This document shows, piece by piece, positions 1-6,745 of a stretch of DNA of 7,050 nt. The notes under the pieces were generated by a model. It saw only the letters and a list, made by a program, of their open reading frames with translations. It searched no databases and had not been told where the DNA came from. How positions within the stretch are numbered: position 1 is the first letter of the stretch; the number at the start of each line of letters is the position of its first letter. Source of the DNA: Actinomycetota bacterium (lineage in GTDB: Bacteria > Actinomycetota > Thermoleophilia > Solirubrobacterales > Solirubrobacteraceae); the NCBI GenBank assembly GCA_005788585.1, contig SYBY01000315.1, forward strand, positions 1 through 7,050, read 5' to 3'. The position numbers and the translations under genes were made by a program.

Positions 1-1194
1 CGTTCGCGTCGCCGACGCCCATCCAGTGGGCGAGGATGGAGGAGCTGTCTTCGGGGCTGGCGATGGCGGCAGGGTACTACCGGGGGATCGGTCGCCGAGT
101 TCGAGGATCCGCATGACGTCCGTGCTCGACAGCAGCCCCGCAAGCATCCCGTCGTCCCCGGTCACGAGCGCGCGCCGCAGCGGGTGCTGCAGCAGTTCCG
201 GCCAGACGTCCTCCAGCGGCTGCTCAGGGTGCAGGACCAGCACGTCGCGCAGATGGTGACGGTGCGCGCCCACCGTCTCGGATGCCCATGCGTCGCGTGC
301 GGTCGCTCCCGCGTCGCGGAACGTCACGAGGCCCGCGGGCCGGCCGCGATCGAGCACGGGGTACGCCGTGTGGCGGTGGCGCAGGAAGATGTCGTCGACG
401 AACGCGGCAATCGGCAGGCCGATGTCGACGGTGACCGGCGTCGCGACCATCGCGTCGGCGACCCGCAGCCCGGCGAGGGCCGCCCGGGCCGACGCCTCGG
501 CCGCCTCGGCCTCGGCCGCGGCGATGACGAACCATCCGATGAAGACGAACCAGAACCCGCCGATCACGCCGCCCGTGATCGCCAGCAGCAGTCCGCCGAT
601 GATGAGCATCTGGCCGAATCCCCTGCCGAGCGCGGCCGCCGAGCGCGTCGCCTCGCCGTAGTCCCCGCTGCGCTGCCACAGCGCCGCGCGCAGCACGCGG
701 CCCCCATCGAGGGGGAACGCAGGCAGGAGGTTGAAGGCGAGAAGCACGAGGTTGATGTACCCGAGCCAGTGCAGCGTGCCGTCGACCGCGGCGGGGAGCG
801 GCACGAGGACGGCGAGCGCCAGGCACAGGGCGCCGATCACGAGCGTGACGAGCGGGCCGGCGATCGCGATGCGGAACTCCGCGCCCGCGGATGGGAAGCG
901 GCCGGTGAAGCGGGCCACGCCTCCGAACACCCACAGCGTGATGCCGTCGATCCCCATGCCCTCGCGCCGCGCGGTCACGGCGTGGCCGAGCTCGTGCAGC
1001 AGCAGCGCGCCGAAGAACAACGGGACGGCGACGGCGGCCATCGCCACGTCCGTCGCGTCTGAGAGCCCCGGGTTCGTCGTGGGGAAGACCCCGTCGGCGA
1101 GGGACCAGGTGATGAGCGCGACGACGAGCAGCCAGCTCCAGTGGCAGCCGATCTCGACGCCTGCGACGCGGCCCAGCCGGAACGTGGAGGTCAT
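1..1194 (-). CDS. Site-2 protease (M50) family intramembrane zinc metalloprotease with tandem CBS domains, 3' end cut by window edge
   Basis: Reading leftwards from the ATG at 1194-1192, the frame stays open for 398 codons to the window edge. Zinc-ligand motif HELGH lies at residues 67-71 inside a hydrophobic segment, and the second motif NLLPAFPLDGG at 155-165 supplies the third ligand, Asp163. About six membrane segments are visible (near residues 20-32, 50-73, 108-133, 141-162 and two within 196-227). Two CBS-like stretches follow (about 245-305 and 310-366, the second ending STDVMRIL). Family members cleave membrane-embedded substrates, and the CBS pair may sense adenine nucleotides. Substrate is unknown. 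The architecture matches M. tuberculosis Rv2625c (about 390 aa). After the second CBS comes a Ser/Pro/Thr/Ala-rich tail with no stop yet. The start was chosen because FRLGRVAGVEIG right after it is the usual N-terminus; an in-frame ATG at 1230 is possible, and neither has a clear Shine-Dalgarno. It is divergent from the operon at 1328. Confidence 0.9.
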   Translation of the reverse strand, partial: MTSTFRLGRVAGVEIGCHWSWLLVVALITWSLADGVFPTTNPGLSDATDVAMAAVAVPLFFGALLLHELGHAVTARREGMGIDGITLWVFGGVARFTGRFPSAGAEFRIAIAGPLVTLVIGALCLALAVLVPLPAAVDGTLHWLGYINLVLLAFNLLPAFPLDGGRVLRAALWQRSGDYGEATRSAAALGRGFGQMLIIGGLLLAITGGVIGGFWFVFIGWFVIAAAEAEAAEASARAALAGLRVADAMVATPVTVDIGLPIAAFVDDIFLRHRHTAYPVLDRGRPAGLVTFRDAGATARDAWASETVGAHRHHLRDVLVLHPEQPLEDVWPELLQHPLRRALVTGDDGMLAGLLSSTDVMRILELGDRSPGSTLPPSPAPKTAPPSSPTGWASATRT

Positions 1195-1209
1195 CGGACG
1201 ATCATCAAC

Positions 1210-1223
1210 CGGGCGACTGCCCG
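1210..1223. repeat. Short inverted repeat (5-bp stem, 4-nt loop)
   Basis: CGGGC, loop GACT, GCCCG is a perfect inverted repeat in the divergent gap. It lies 16 bases upstream of the minus-strand protease start, or inside that gene if its start is at 1230. It could be an operator or leader hairpin, but short stems like this occur by chance in DNA this GC-rich. Confidence 0.3.
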
Positions 1224-1244
1224 CCGTCATCGGGGCGGACTGCG

Positions 1245-1261
1245 GGCGGCAGGTTGCCGCC
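1245..1261. repeat. Short inverted repeat (6-bp stem, 5-nt loop)
   Basis: GGCGGC, loop AGGTT, GCCGCC is a perfect inverted repeat 66 bp before the start codon at 1328. It lacks a T-run, so it is not a canonical terminator. It may be an operator or a 5' leader hairpin of the operon; chance is also possible at this base composition. Confidence 0.3.
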
Positions 1262-1327
1262 GACTACGGATGCGATCCGCCAGGAAGTCCGGATGGCAGG
1301 CGATGGGACCGGGGATACGGTCGCGGC

Positions 1328-2668
1328 ATGGTCTTCTCTGATCGCCGCGACGCAGGCCTCCGGCTGGCCGAGCGCCTGCGGCACTACGAGGGCGAGGATC
1401 CCGTGGTCGTCGCACTGCCGCGCGGCGGTGTGCCTGTCGCGGTGGAGGTCGCCGCTGCCCTGGCCGCCCCGATGGACATCCTCGCGGTACGCAAGCTCGG
1501 GGCTCCCGGGCACCCGGAGCTCGCTGTCGGTGCGGTGGCGGAGGACAGGGTCGGCGTGATCGACTCCCGGATGCTCCGGGTGACCTCGCTGAGCGAGCAC
1601 GATCTCGACGAGACGCTCGATCGGGAGTCGGTCGAGCTCGAGCGCCGCGTCCACGCGTATCGCGGTGATCGGCCGCGGATCGAGCTCGCGGATCGCACGG
1701 TCATCGTCGTCGACGACGGGCTCGCGACCGGGCTGACCGACCTCGCGGCGGTCCGCGCGGTCCGCGCGCGCGGGGCGCGCCGGATCGTCGTGGCGGCCCC
1801 GGTCGGCTCACGGGCCGCGGTCGAGCTGCTGAGCACCGAGGCCGACGACGTCGTCTGCGCCTTCATCCCGCGCGACCTCCGCAGCGTCGGCCAGTGGTAC
1901 GCCGACTTCTCCGAGGTCACCGACGAGGAGGTGCTCATGCTGCTCGAACACCGGATCGTCCCCCGGCGCAGCCTCGCCGCCGTCCCGGATCCCGCGTCCC
2001 CGGCCGTCCACCAGACGGTGCGTTTCGAGGTGCCCGGCGGGGTACTGGAGGGCGACCTCGTGGTGCCCGGAGACGCTCAGGGACTCGTGGTGTTCGCCCA
2101 CGGCAGCGGCAGCGGCCGGCACAGCCCGAGAAACCGCGCGGTCGCTGAGGCGCTGCAGCAGCGCGGCCTCGCGACACTGCTGTTCGACCTGCTCACCGAC
2201 GAGGAGAGCATGGACCGCAGCCTCGTGTTCGACATCCCGATGCTGGCCGGTCGCCTGACGCAGGTCGGGCGGTGGTCGCGTGAGCATCCCGCGACGGCGG
2301 ACTTGCCGCTCGGCCTGTTCGGCGCGTCGACCGGCGCGGCCGCCGCGCTCGTCGCGGCCGCCGAGCTCGGCCCGGACGTCCGGGCGGTGGTCTCCCGTGG
2401 CGGCCGTCCCGACCTCGCGACCGATCGGCTCGACCAGGTCACGGCGCCCACGCTGCTCATCGTCGGCCGGCGCGACGAATCCGTCCTGCTGCTCAACCGC
2501 ATGGCGGCGATCAGGCTGGCCGGGCCCCACGAGCTCGCGGTCATCGACGGTGCCGGCCACGTCTTCGAGGAGCCGGGCGCGCTCGAGCGGGTCGCGGCGC
2601 TCGCTGGTGGCTGGTTCCTGGCGCACATGGGCGCGCGGAGCCTGGCGGACGCGGGGACGGCACCGTGA
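1328..2668 (+). CDS. Phosphoribosyltransferase domain fused to alpha/beta (dienelactone-hydrolase-type) hydrolase
   Basis: The product is 446 aa with two enzymatic domains. Residues about 1-215 form a type I phosphoribosyltransferase fold: PRGGVPVA at 31-38 and the PRPP-binding signature TVIVVDDGLATG at 124-135 with the paired aspartates D129/D130. Residues about 228-435 form an alpha/beta hydrolase: oxyanion-region HGSGSG at 258-263, nucleophile elbow GASTG with Ser334, likely acid Asp383 (GRRDE) and catalytic His411 (GAGH). All catalytic residues expected for both halves are present, so both may be active; substrates are unknown. The architecture matches M. tuberculosis Rv0571c. The open frame extends upstream, but the ATG at 1328 was chosen because FSDRRDAGLRLAERL right after it is the usual N-terminus of the family. 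It is the first gene of the operon, and its stop overlaps the next start by 4 nt. Confidence 0.88.
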   Translation: MVFSDRRDAGLRLAERLRHYEGEDPVVVALPRGGVPVAVEVAAALAAPMDILAVRKLGAPGHPELAVGAVAEDRVGVIDSRMLRVTSLSEHDLDETLDRESVELERRVHAYRGDRPRIELADRTVIVVDDGLATGLTDLAAVRAVRARGARRIVVAAPVGSRAAVELLSTEADDVVCAFIPRDLRSVGQWYADFSEVTDEEVLMLLEHRIVPRRSLAAVPDPASPAVHQTVRFEVPGGVLEGDLVVPGDAQGLVVFAHGSGSGRHSPRNRAVAEALQQRGLATLLFDLLTDEESMDRSLVFDIPMLAGRLTQVGRWSREHPATADLPLGLFGASTGAAAALVAAAELGPDVRAVVSRGGRPDLATDRLDQVTAPTLLIVGRRDESVLLLNRMAAIRLAGPHELAVIDGAGHVFEEPGALERVAALAGGWFLAHMGARSLADAGTAP

Positions 2669-4029
2669 GCGTGATACCGGCGTTCGGCACCGCCGACCGG
2701 ACCGCTGTGGCCGCGATCCGCCGCGTCGCGCTCCGTCTGTCCGGTGGCCCGGAGGACTATGACGCACTGCTCGACCAGGTCGGCGAGGCCCGCCTCGTCC
2801 TGCTCGGCGAGAGCAGCCACGGGACCAACGAGTTCTACCGCGAACGAGCGCGCATCACCCAGCGCCTGATCGCGGAGTGCGGGTTCTCCGCGGTGGCCAT
2901 CGAGGGCGACTGGCCGGACGCCTACCGGGTGCACCGCTACGTCAGCGGGGACGACCGGGACGGTGACGCCGAGGAGGCACTGCGCGGATTCCGCCGGTTC
3001 CCCGCGTGGATGTGGCGCAACGCGGCGGTGGTCGACTTCGTGGGCTGGCTGCGCGACCACAACGACCGGCGACCACACGGCACGCCCGCCGCGGGCTTCT
3101 TCGGGCTGGACCTCTACAGCCTGCACGCGTCGATGGCGGCGGTGGTCGCGCACCTGGACCGCGTCGACCCCGACGCTGCAGCGCGGGCACGGCGGCGGTA
3201 CGCCTGTCTGCAGCCGTTCGCCGGCGAGCGCGGGCCCGAGTACGGGCGTGCGGTCCTGCAGGGTGTCAGCGAACCCTGCCGGCAGGCCGTGCTCGAAGAG
3301 CTCGTCGAGCTGCGTCGTGAAGCCGGACGGCGACTGACCCTCGACGGCGTGATCGCCGAGGACGACGAGTTCTGCGCCGAGCAGAACGCCACGGTCGTGG
3401 CGAACGCCGAGGAGTACTACCGCACGATGTTCGGCGATCGCGCAGGGTCGTGGAACCTGCGCGACCGCCACATGGCCGACACGCTCGACCATCTCGTCGC
3501 GCATCTCGGTCGCCGGCGCGACCCCGCGAAGGTCGTCGTGTGGGCCCACAACTCCCACGTCGGCGACGCCCGGGCGACGGATGCCGCGTCCCGAGGCGAG
3601 CTCACGCTCGGGCAGCTCGCCCGCGAGCGCCACGGCGCCGGCGCGGTGCTCGTCGGGTTCACGACGTACGCCGGCACCGTTACGGCCGCCTCGGACTGGG
3701 ACGCGCCGGCCGAGCGCAAGCGGGTGCGTCCCGCGCTGCCGGGCAGCGCCGAGCAGCTGCTGCACGAGACCGGCCTGCCCGCCTTCCTGCTGGCGCGCCT
3801 GCGCGACTCGGGCGCCGGCGCGGCGCTGTTCGCGTCGCGCCTGCACCGCGCGCTCGGCGTGATCTACCGCCCCGAGACCGAGCGCCAGAGCCACTACATC
3901 CAGGCCAGCCCCAGCCGGCAGTTCGACGCCCTCGTGCACATCGACCACACGCGCGCCGTCGAGCCGCTGGAGCGCACGGCGGCGTGGGATCGCGGCGAGC
4001 CCCCCGAGACCTACCCCACGGCGCTGTGA
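2665..4029 (+). CDS. Erythromycin esterase family protein (PF05139-type hydrolase)
   Basis: The product is 454 aa and soluble, with no signal peptide. The family signature is complete: [13 protein letters not shown] with Glu49 and His52, the AIEGDW block with Glu80, and WAHNSHVGD with His295 and His298. The spacing of these residues fits the Glu/His active-site set described for EreA/EreB esterases, and the C-terminal half has the usual [18 protein letters not shown] and RQSHYIQA blocks. Founding members hydrolyse the macrolide lactone, but most chromosomal members have no known substrate, and the neighbours here are metabolic rather than resistance genes, so macrolide inactivation should not be assumed. 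In M. tuberculosis Rv2030c a domain of this family is fused to a phosphoribosyltransferase; here the phosphoribosyltransferase is in the preceding gene. The GTG start lies in a GTGA overlap, with GGGGA at 2653-2657 as ribosome-binding site (spacer 7 nt). Confidence 0.9.
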   Translation: MSVIPAFGTADRTAVAAIRRVALRLSGGPEDYDALLDQVGEARLVLLGESSHGTNEFYRERARITQRLIAECGFSAVAIEGDWPDAYRVHRYVSGDDRDGDAEEALRGFRRFPAWMWRNAAVVDFVGWLRDHNDRRPHGTPAAGFFGLDLYSLHASMAAVVAHLDRVDPDAAARARRRYACLQPFAGERGPEYGRAVLQGVSEPCRQAVLEELVELRREAGRRLTLDGVIAEDDEFCAEQNATVVANAEEYYRTMFGDRAGSWNLRDRHMADTLDHLVAHLGRRRDPAKVVVWAHNSHVGDARATDAASRGELTLGQLARERHGAGAVLVGFTTYAGTVTAASDWDAPAERKRVRPALPGSAEQLLHETGLPAFLLARLRDSGAGAALFASRLHRALGVIYRPETERQSHYIQASPSRQFDALVHIDHTRAVEPLERTAAWDRGEPPETYPTAL

Positions 4030-5780
4030 CGACGCAAGCCACCACCACCACCACCACCACCACCGGCGACTTCTCCTGGACGGCAGAGCGCGCTCGGCTC
4101 GATGGCCTGCCCGGCGGCGGGCTGAACATCGCGCACGAGGCGGTCGACCGGCACGCCGCCGGGCCGCTGCGCGACCGTGTCGCGCTGCGCTGGCTGGCGC
4201 GCAACGGGTCGGTCTGCGACACGACGTACGGGGAGCTTGCGGCGCAGACCAGCCGCTTCGCGCACGTGCTCGCCGATCTGGGCGTGGAGCCGGGGGAGAC
4301 GGTCTTCGCGCTGCTCGGCCGCGTGCCGGAGATCCACGTCGCCGCCCTCGGGACCTTCAAGCGCCGCGCCGTCTTCTGCCCGCTCTACTCGGCGTTCGGG
4401 CCCGAGCCGGTGGCGCAGCGGCTGACACTCGGTGCGGGCGCGGTCCTCGTGACGACGCCGCGCCTCTACGCGCGGCGCGTCGCCCCGGTCCGCGACCGGC
4501 TGCCCGCGTTGCGCCACGTCCTGCTCGTGGGCGCCGACGCCGCCGGCGCCGCGCGGGACATCCCGGGAGGCGTCGACCTGGCCGCCGAGCTCGCAGCCCG
4601 TCCGGTCGCCTGGGAGATCCCGCCCACGTCAGCCGACGACGTCGCGCTGCTGCATTTCACGAGTGGGACGACGGGACGGCCGAAGGGCGCGTTGCACGTC
4701 CACGAGGCGGTCGTCGCCCACCACGCGACGGGCCGCATCGCGCTGGACCTGCGTGACGGCGACGTCTTCTGGTGCACCGCGGACCCGGGGTGGGTAACCG
4801 GCATGTCCTACGGCGTCATCACCCCGCTGAGCCACGGCGTCACCTGCCTCATCGACGAGGGCGAGTTCGACGCGACACGCTGGTACGAGACGCTCGCCGA
4901 GCAGCGCGTGACGGTCTGGTACACGGCACCGACTGCGATCCGCATGCTCATGCGTGCCGGCGCGGACCTCGCGCGCGAGCACGACCTCTCCGCGCTGCGC
5001 CTCATCGCCAGCGTCGGCGAGCCGCTGAACGCCGAGGCCGTGCGCTGGGGCGCCGAGCACCTCGGTCTGCCGATTCGCGACACGTGGTGGCAGACCGAGA
5101 CGGGCGGGATCATGATCGGCAACCTTGCGGGGCTCGAGGTGCGGCCCGGCGCGATGGGCCGGCCGCTGCCGGGCGTCGAGGCGTCGATCGGGCGGCGCGA
5201 CGAGGAGGGCGAGCTGTGCGTCGCCGGCGGCGTCCCGGTCATGGCCGACGACGGCGAGGGCGGGGAGTTGCTGCTCCGCGCCGGCTGGCCGTCGATGTTC
5301 CGCGGCTACCTCAACGAGGACGAGCGCTACGCGCGGTGCTTCGTCGGCGGGTGGTACCGGACCGGCGATCTGGCCCGCCGCGACGAGGACGGCTGGTACT
5401 GGTTCCTCGGGCGCGGCGACGACGTCATCAAGTCCGCCGGACATCTCATCGGGCCGTTCGAGGTCGAGCGGGTGCTCATGGAGCACCCCGCCGTGGTGGA
5501 GGCCGGCGTCATCGGCGTCCCCGATGAGATGTCCGGCCAGCGCATCAAGGCGTTCGTCGTGCTCGCGCCCGGGGTCGACGCGGAGACCGCCGCGGGCCTG
5601 CCGCGCGCGCTGCTGGGCTTCGCCCGCACGCGGCTCGGCGCGGTGGTGGCGCCCAAGGAGATCGAGGTCCGCGACGAGCTGCCCCACACGCGCAGCGGGA
5701 AGGTCATGCGCCGCTTGCTGCGCGCCCGCGAGCTCGGGCTGCCCGAAGGGGACCTGTCGACTCTGGAGACCGCGACATGA
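4026..5780 (+). CDS. acsA: Acetate-CoA ligase (AMP-forming acetyl-CoA synthetase, AcsA type)
   Basis: The product is 584 aa and belongs to the ANL adenylate-forming superfamily. It converts acetate, ATP and CoA to acetyl-CoA, AMP and PPi in the cytosol. Visible motifs in order are the P-loop [11 protein letters not shown] (211-221), [11 protein letters not shown] (253-263), WYTAPTAIR (298-306), [11 protein letters not shown] (329-339), WWQTETGG (354-361), YRTGDLA with the ribose-binding Asp (444-450), and the C-terminal [11 protein letters not shown] with catalytic Lys559. The Trp before QTETGG is the residue that limits the acyl pocket in acetyl-CoA synthetases, supporting a short acid such as acetate; propionate is possible. 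Lys559 is the lysine commonly regulated by reversible acetylation. Length fits AcsA (about 570 aa) rather than the longer Acs (about 650). The GTG start overlaps the previous stop (GTGA) and has no good Shine-Dalgarno, so translation probably relies on coupling. A run of eight Thr sits at residues 6-13. Confidence 0.9.
   Translation: MTTQATTTTTTTTGDFSWTAERARLDGLPGGGLNIAHEAVDRHAAGPLRDRVALRWLARNGSVCDTTYGELAAQTSRFAHVLADLGVEPGETVFALLGRVPEIHVAALGTFKRRAVFCPLYSAFGPEPVAQRLTLGAGAVLVTTPRLYARRVAPVRDRLPALRHVLLVGADAAGAARDIPGGVDLAAELAARPVAWEIPPTSADDVALLHFTSGTTGRPKGALHVHEAVVAHHATGRIALDLRDGDVFWCTADPGWVTGMSYGVITPLSHGVTCLIDEGEFDATRWYETLAEQRVTVWYTAPTAIRMLMRAGADLAREHDLSALRLIASVGEPLNAEAVRWGAEHLGLPIRDTWWQTETGGIMIGNLAGLEVRPGAMGRPLPGVEASIGRRDEEGELCVAGGVPVMADDGEGGELLLRAGWPSMFRGYLNEDERYARCFVGGWYRTGDLARRDEDGWYWFLGRGDDVIKSAGHLIGPFEVERVLMEHPAVVEAGVIGVPDEMSGQRIKAFVVLAPGVDAETAAGLPRALLGFARTRLGAVVAPKEIEVRDELPHTRSGKVMRRLLRARELGLPEGDLSTLETAT
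4041..4064 (+). repeat. (ACC)8 trinucleotide microsatellite encoding poly-threonine
   Basis: Eight perfect tandem ACC units lie five codons after the acsA start and encode Thr6-Thr13, ahead of the conserved fold. Using one identical codon throughout suggests replication slippage rather than selection for threonine alone. Gain or loss of units would keep the frame. Confidence 0.9.
5765..5768 (+). promoter_or_regulatory. Ribosome-binding site for the E1 alpha gene
   Basis: GGAG lies 8 nt before the ATG at 5777, inside the last codons of acsA. It supports that start and shows the coupled start has its own Shine-Dalgarno. Confidence 0.6.
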
Positions 5781-6745
5781 CGGGGGCGACGGGCACCGAC
5801 GCGCTGCGGACCATGCTGCTCATCCGGACGTTCGAGGAGCGCTGCGTCGAGCTGTACAGCGCGGCGAAGATCCGCGGGTTCCTGCACCTGTACATCGGCG
5901 AGGAGGCCGTCGCCGCGGGGATCATGCCGGCGCTCGAACCGACCGATCGCGTGGTGTCGACCTACCGCGAGCACGGCCACGCGCTCGCGCGCGGCGTCCC
6001 GGCCCGGGCGGTGCTCGCCGAGATGTTCGGGAAGGTCGAAGGCGTGTGTCGCGGGCGGGGCGGATCCATGCACCTGTTCGACGTCAGCCGGCGCTTCTAC
6101 GGCGGCAACGCGATCGTCGGGGGCGGCCTTCCGGTCGCCGTCGGACTCGCCCTCGCCGACCGGATGGCCGGCCGCGACCATGTCACCGCGTGCTTCTTCG
6201 GCGAGGGCGCGATCGCGGAGGGCGAGTTCCACGAGTCCCTGAACCTCGCTGCCCTCTGGCGCCTGCCGGTGATCTTCTGCTGTGAGAACAACCTCTACGC
6301 CATGGGCACGGCGCTCGCGCGCTCGGAGTCCGAGGTCAACCTGACGATGAAGGCCGCGAGCTATGAGGTGCCGGCCTGGTCGGTCGACGGCATGGACGTC
6401 GATGCGGTGGCCGACGCCGCCCGCCGCGCCGTGCTGTCCGTCCGGGCCGGCGACGGGCCGTGCTTCCTCGAGCTGCGGACCTACCGCTTCCGTGCACACT
6501 CGATGTACGACCCGGACCTCTACCGCACCCGGGAGGAGATCGCTCGCTGGCGCGAGCGCGACCCCATCGACGCGTACACCCAGGTGCTGCGCGACGCGGG
6601 CACGCTGGACGACGAGACGCTCGAGGGCCTGCGCGAGGAGGCGCGCGCGGCCGTCGACGATGCGGTGGCCTTCGCCGAGGCCGGCACGCCCGAGCCCGTG
6701 GAGGAGATGACGCGGTTCGTCTACGCCGAGGAGGCCGTGCCGTGA
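5777..6745 (+). CDS. Thiamine-diphosphate-dependent dehydrogenase E1 component, alpha subunit (pyruvate or acetoin dehydrogenase)
   Basis: The product is 322 aa, the length of short heterotetrameric-type E1 alpha subunits. With E1 beta it binds thiamine diphosphate and decarboxylates a 2-oxoacid (or cleaves acetoin), passing the acyl group to lipoyl-E2. The N-terminus has [11 protein letters not shown] and [10 protein letters not shown] (to residue 45), followed by [13 protein letters not shown] (61-73) and RGRGGSMHL (92-100). The thiamine diphosphate/Mg2+ motif starts at GEG (142-144) and ends at NN (171-172), with NLAALWRLP between. [17 protein letters not shown] block (235-250) corresponds to the conserved phosphorylation-loop region. 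Sequence alone does not separate PdhA from AcoA: pyruvate is the default, while the adjacent acetate-CoA ligase favours acetoin. A branched-chain 2-oxoacid substrate is less likely. The ATG overlaps the acsA stop (ATGA). Confidence 0.92.
   Translation: MTGATGTDALRTMLLIRTFEERCVELYSAAKIRGFLHLYIGEEAVAAGIMPALEPTDRVVSTYREHGHALARGVPARAVLAEMFGKVEGVCRGRGGSMHLFDVSRRFYGGNAIVGGGLPVAVGLALADRMAGRDHVTACFFGEGAIAEGEFHESLNLAALWRLPVIFCCENNLYAMGTALARSESEVNLTMKAASYEVPAWSVDGMDVDAVADAARRAVLSVRAGDGPCFLELRTYRFRAHSMYDPDLYRTREEIARWRERDPIDAYTQVLRDAGTLDDETLEGLREEARAAVDDAVAFAEAGTPEPVEEMTRFVYAEEAVP
6728..6734 (+). promoter_or_regulatory. Strong ribosome-binding site deciding the GTG start of the E1 beta gene
   Basis: GAGGAGG lies 7 nt before the GTG at 6742, inside the end of the E1 alpha gene. 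It favours that GTG over the later in-frame ATG at 6772, which has no purine-rich stretch ahead of it. Confidence 0.65.

Larger units (their letters stand above)
1195..1327. promoter_or_regulatory. Divergent intergenic region, presumed promoters for both directions
   Basis: This 133-bp gap is the only non-coding stretch in the window and lies between two divergent genes, so promoters for both should lie here or slightly inside the flanking genes. I could not read a convincing -35/-10 pair on either strand. It contains two small perfect hairpins (1210-1223 and 1245-1261) and an imperfect direct repeat around GGGCGACTGC and GGGCGGACTGC about 23 bp apart. A GGGGA at 1311-1315 is the best Shine-Dalgarno candidate for the plus-strand gene, with a rather long spacer of 12 nt. 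If the minus-strand gene starts at 1230, the gap shrinks to 97 bp. Confidence 0.45.

Noticed and set aside
184..1062. Plus-strand open frame of 292 codons opposite the protease gene
   Set aside because: It lies wholly antisense to the M50 protease and its protein is low-complexity Arg/Glu/Ala/Gly, typical of a shadow frame.
1245..1261. Hairpin as a transcription terminator
   Set aside because: There is no T-run after the stem on either strand, and the position between divergent genes makes a terminator unnecessary.
1287..1309. GTCC and GGAC half-sites that could be a DosR-type box
   Set aside because: The DosR palindrome has GGGAC first and GTCCC second with a short centre; here the order is reversed with a 15-bp gap and the flanks do not match.
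731..1327. Upstream extension of the phosphoribosyltransferase reading frame to an ATG at 731
   Set aside because: The extra 199 codons run antisense through the protease gene and have no domain, whereas the ATG at 1328 gives the usual family N-terminus.
2077..3948. A 623-codon open frame on the minus strand, antisense to the hydrolase and esterase genes
   Set aside because: It is a shadow of high-GC coding DNA: the translated protein shows no recognisable domain, is rich in Arg/Ala/Val/Gly, and the plus strand here encodes proteins with complete motifs.
3450..4025. Upstream extension of the acsA reading frame into the esterase gene
   Set aside because: It overlaps conserved esterase sequence, is Arg/Ala-rich without motifs, and the GTG at 4026 gives the same 4-nt overlap as the other junctions.
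5327..6499. Long minus-strand open frame antisense to acsA and E1 alpha (likewise 4629-5687)
   Set aside because: These are mirror frames of genes with complete active-site motifs, with no recognisable domain or plausible start context of their own.
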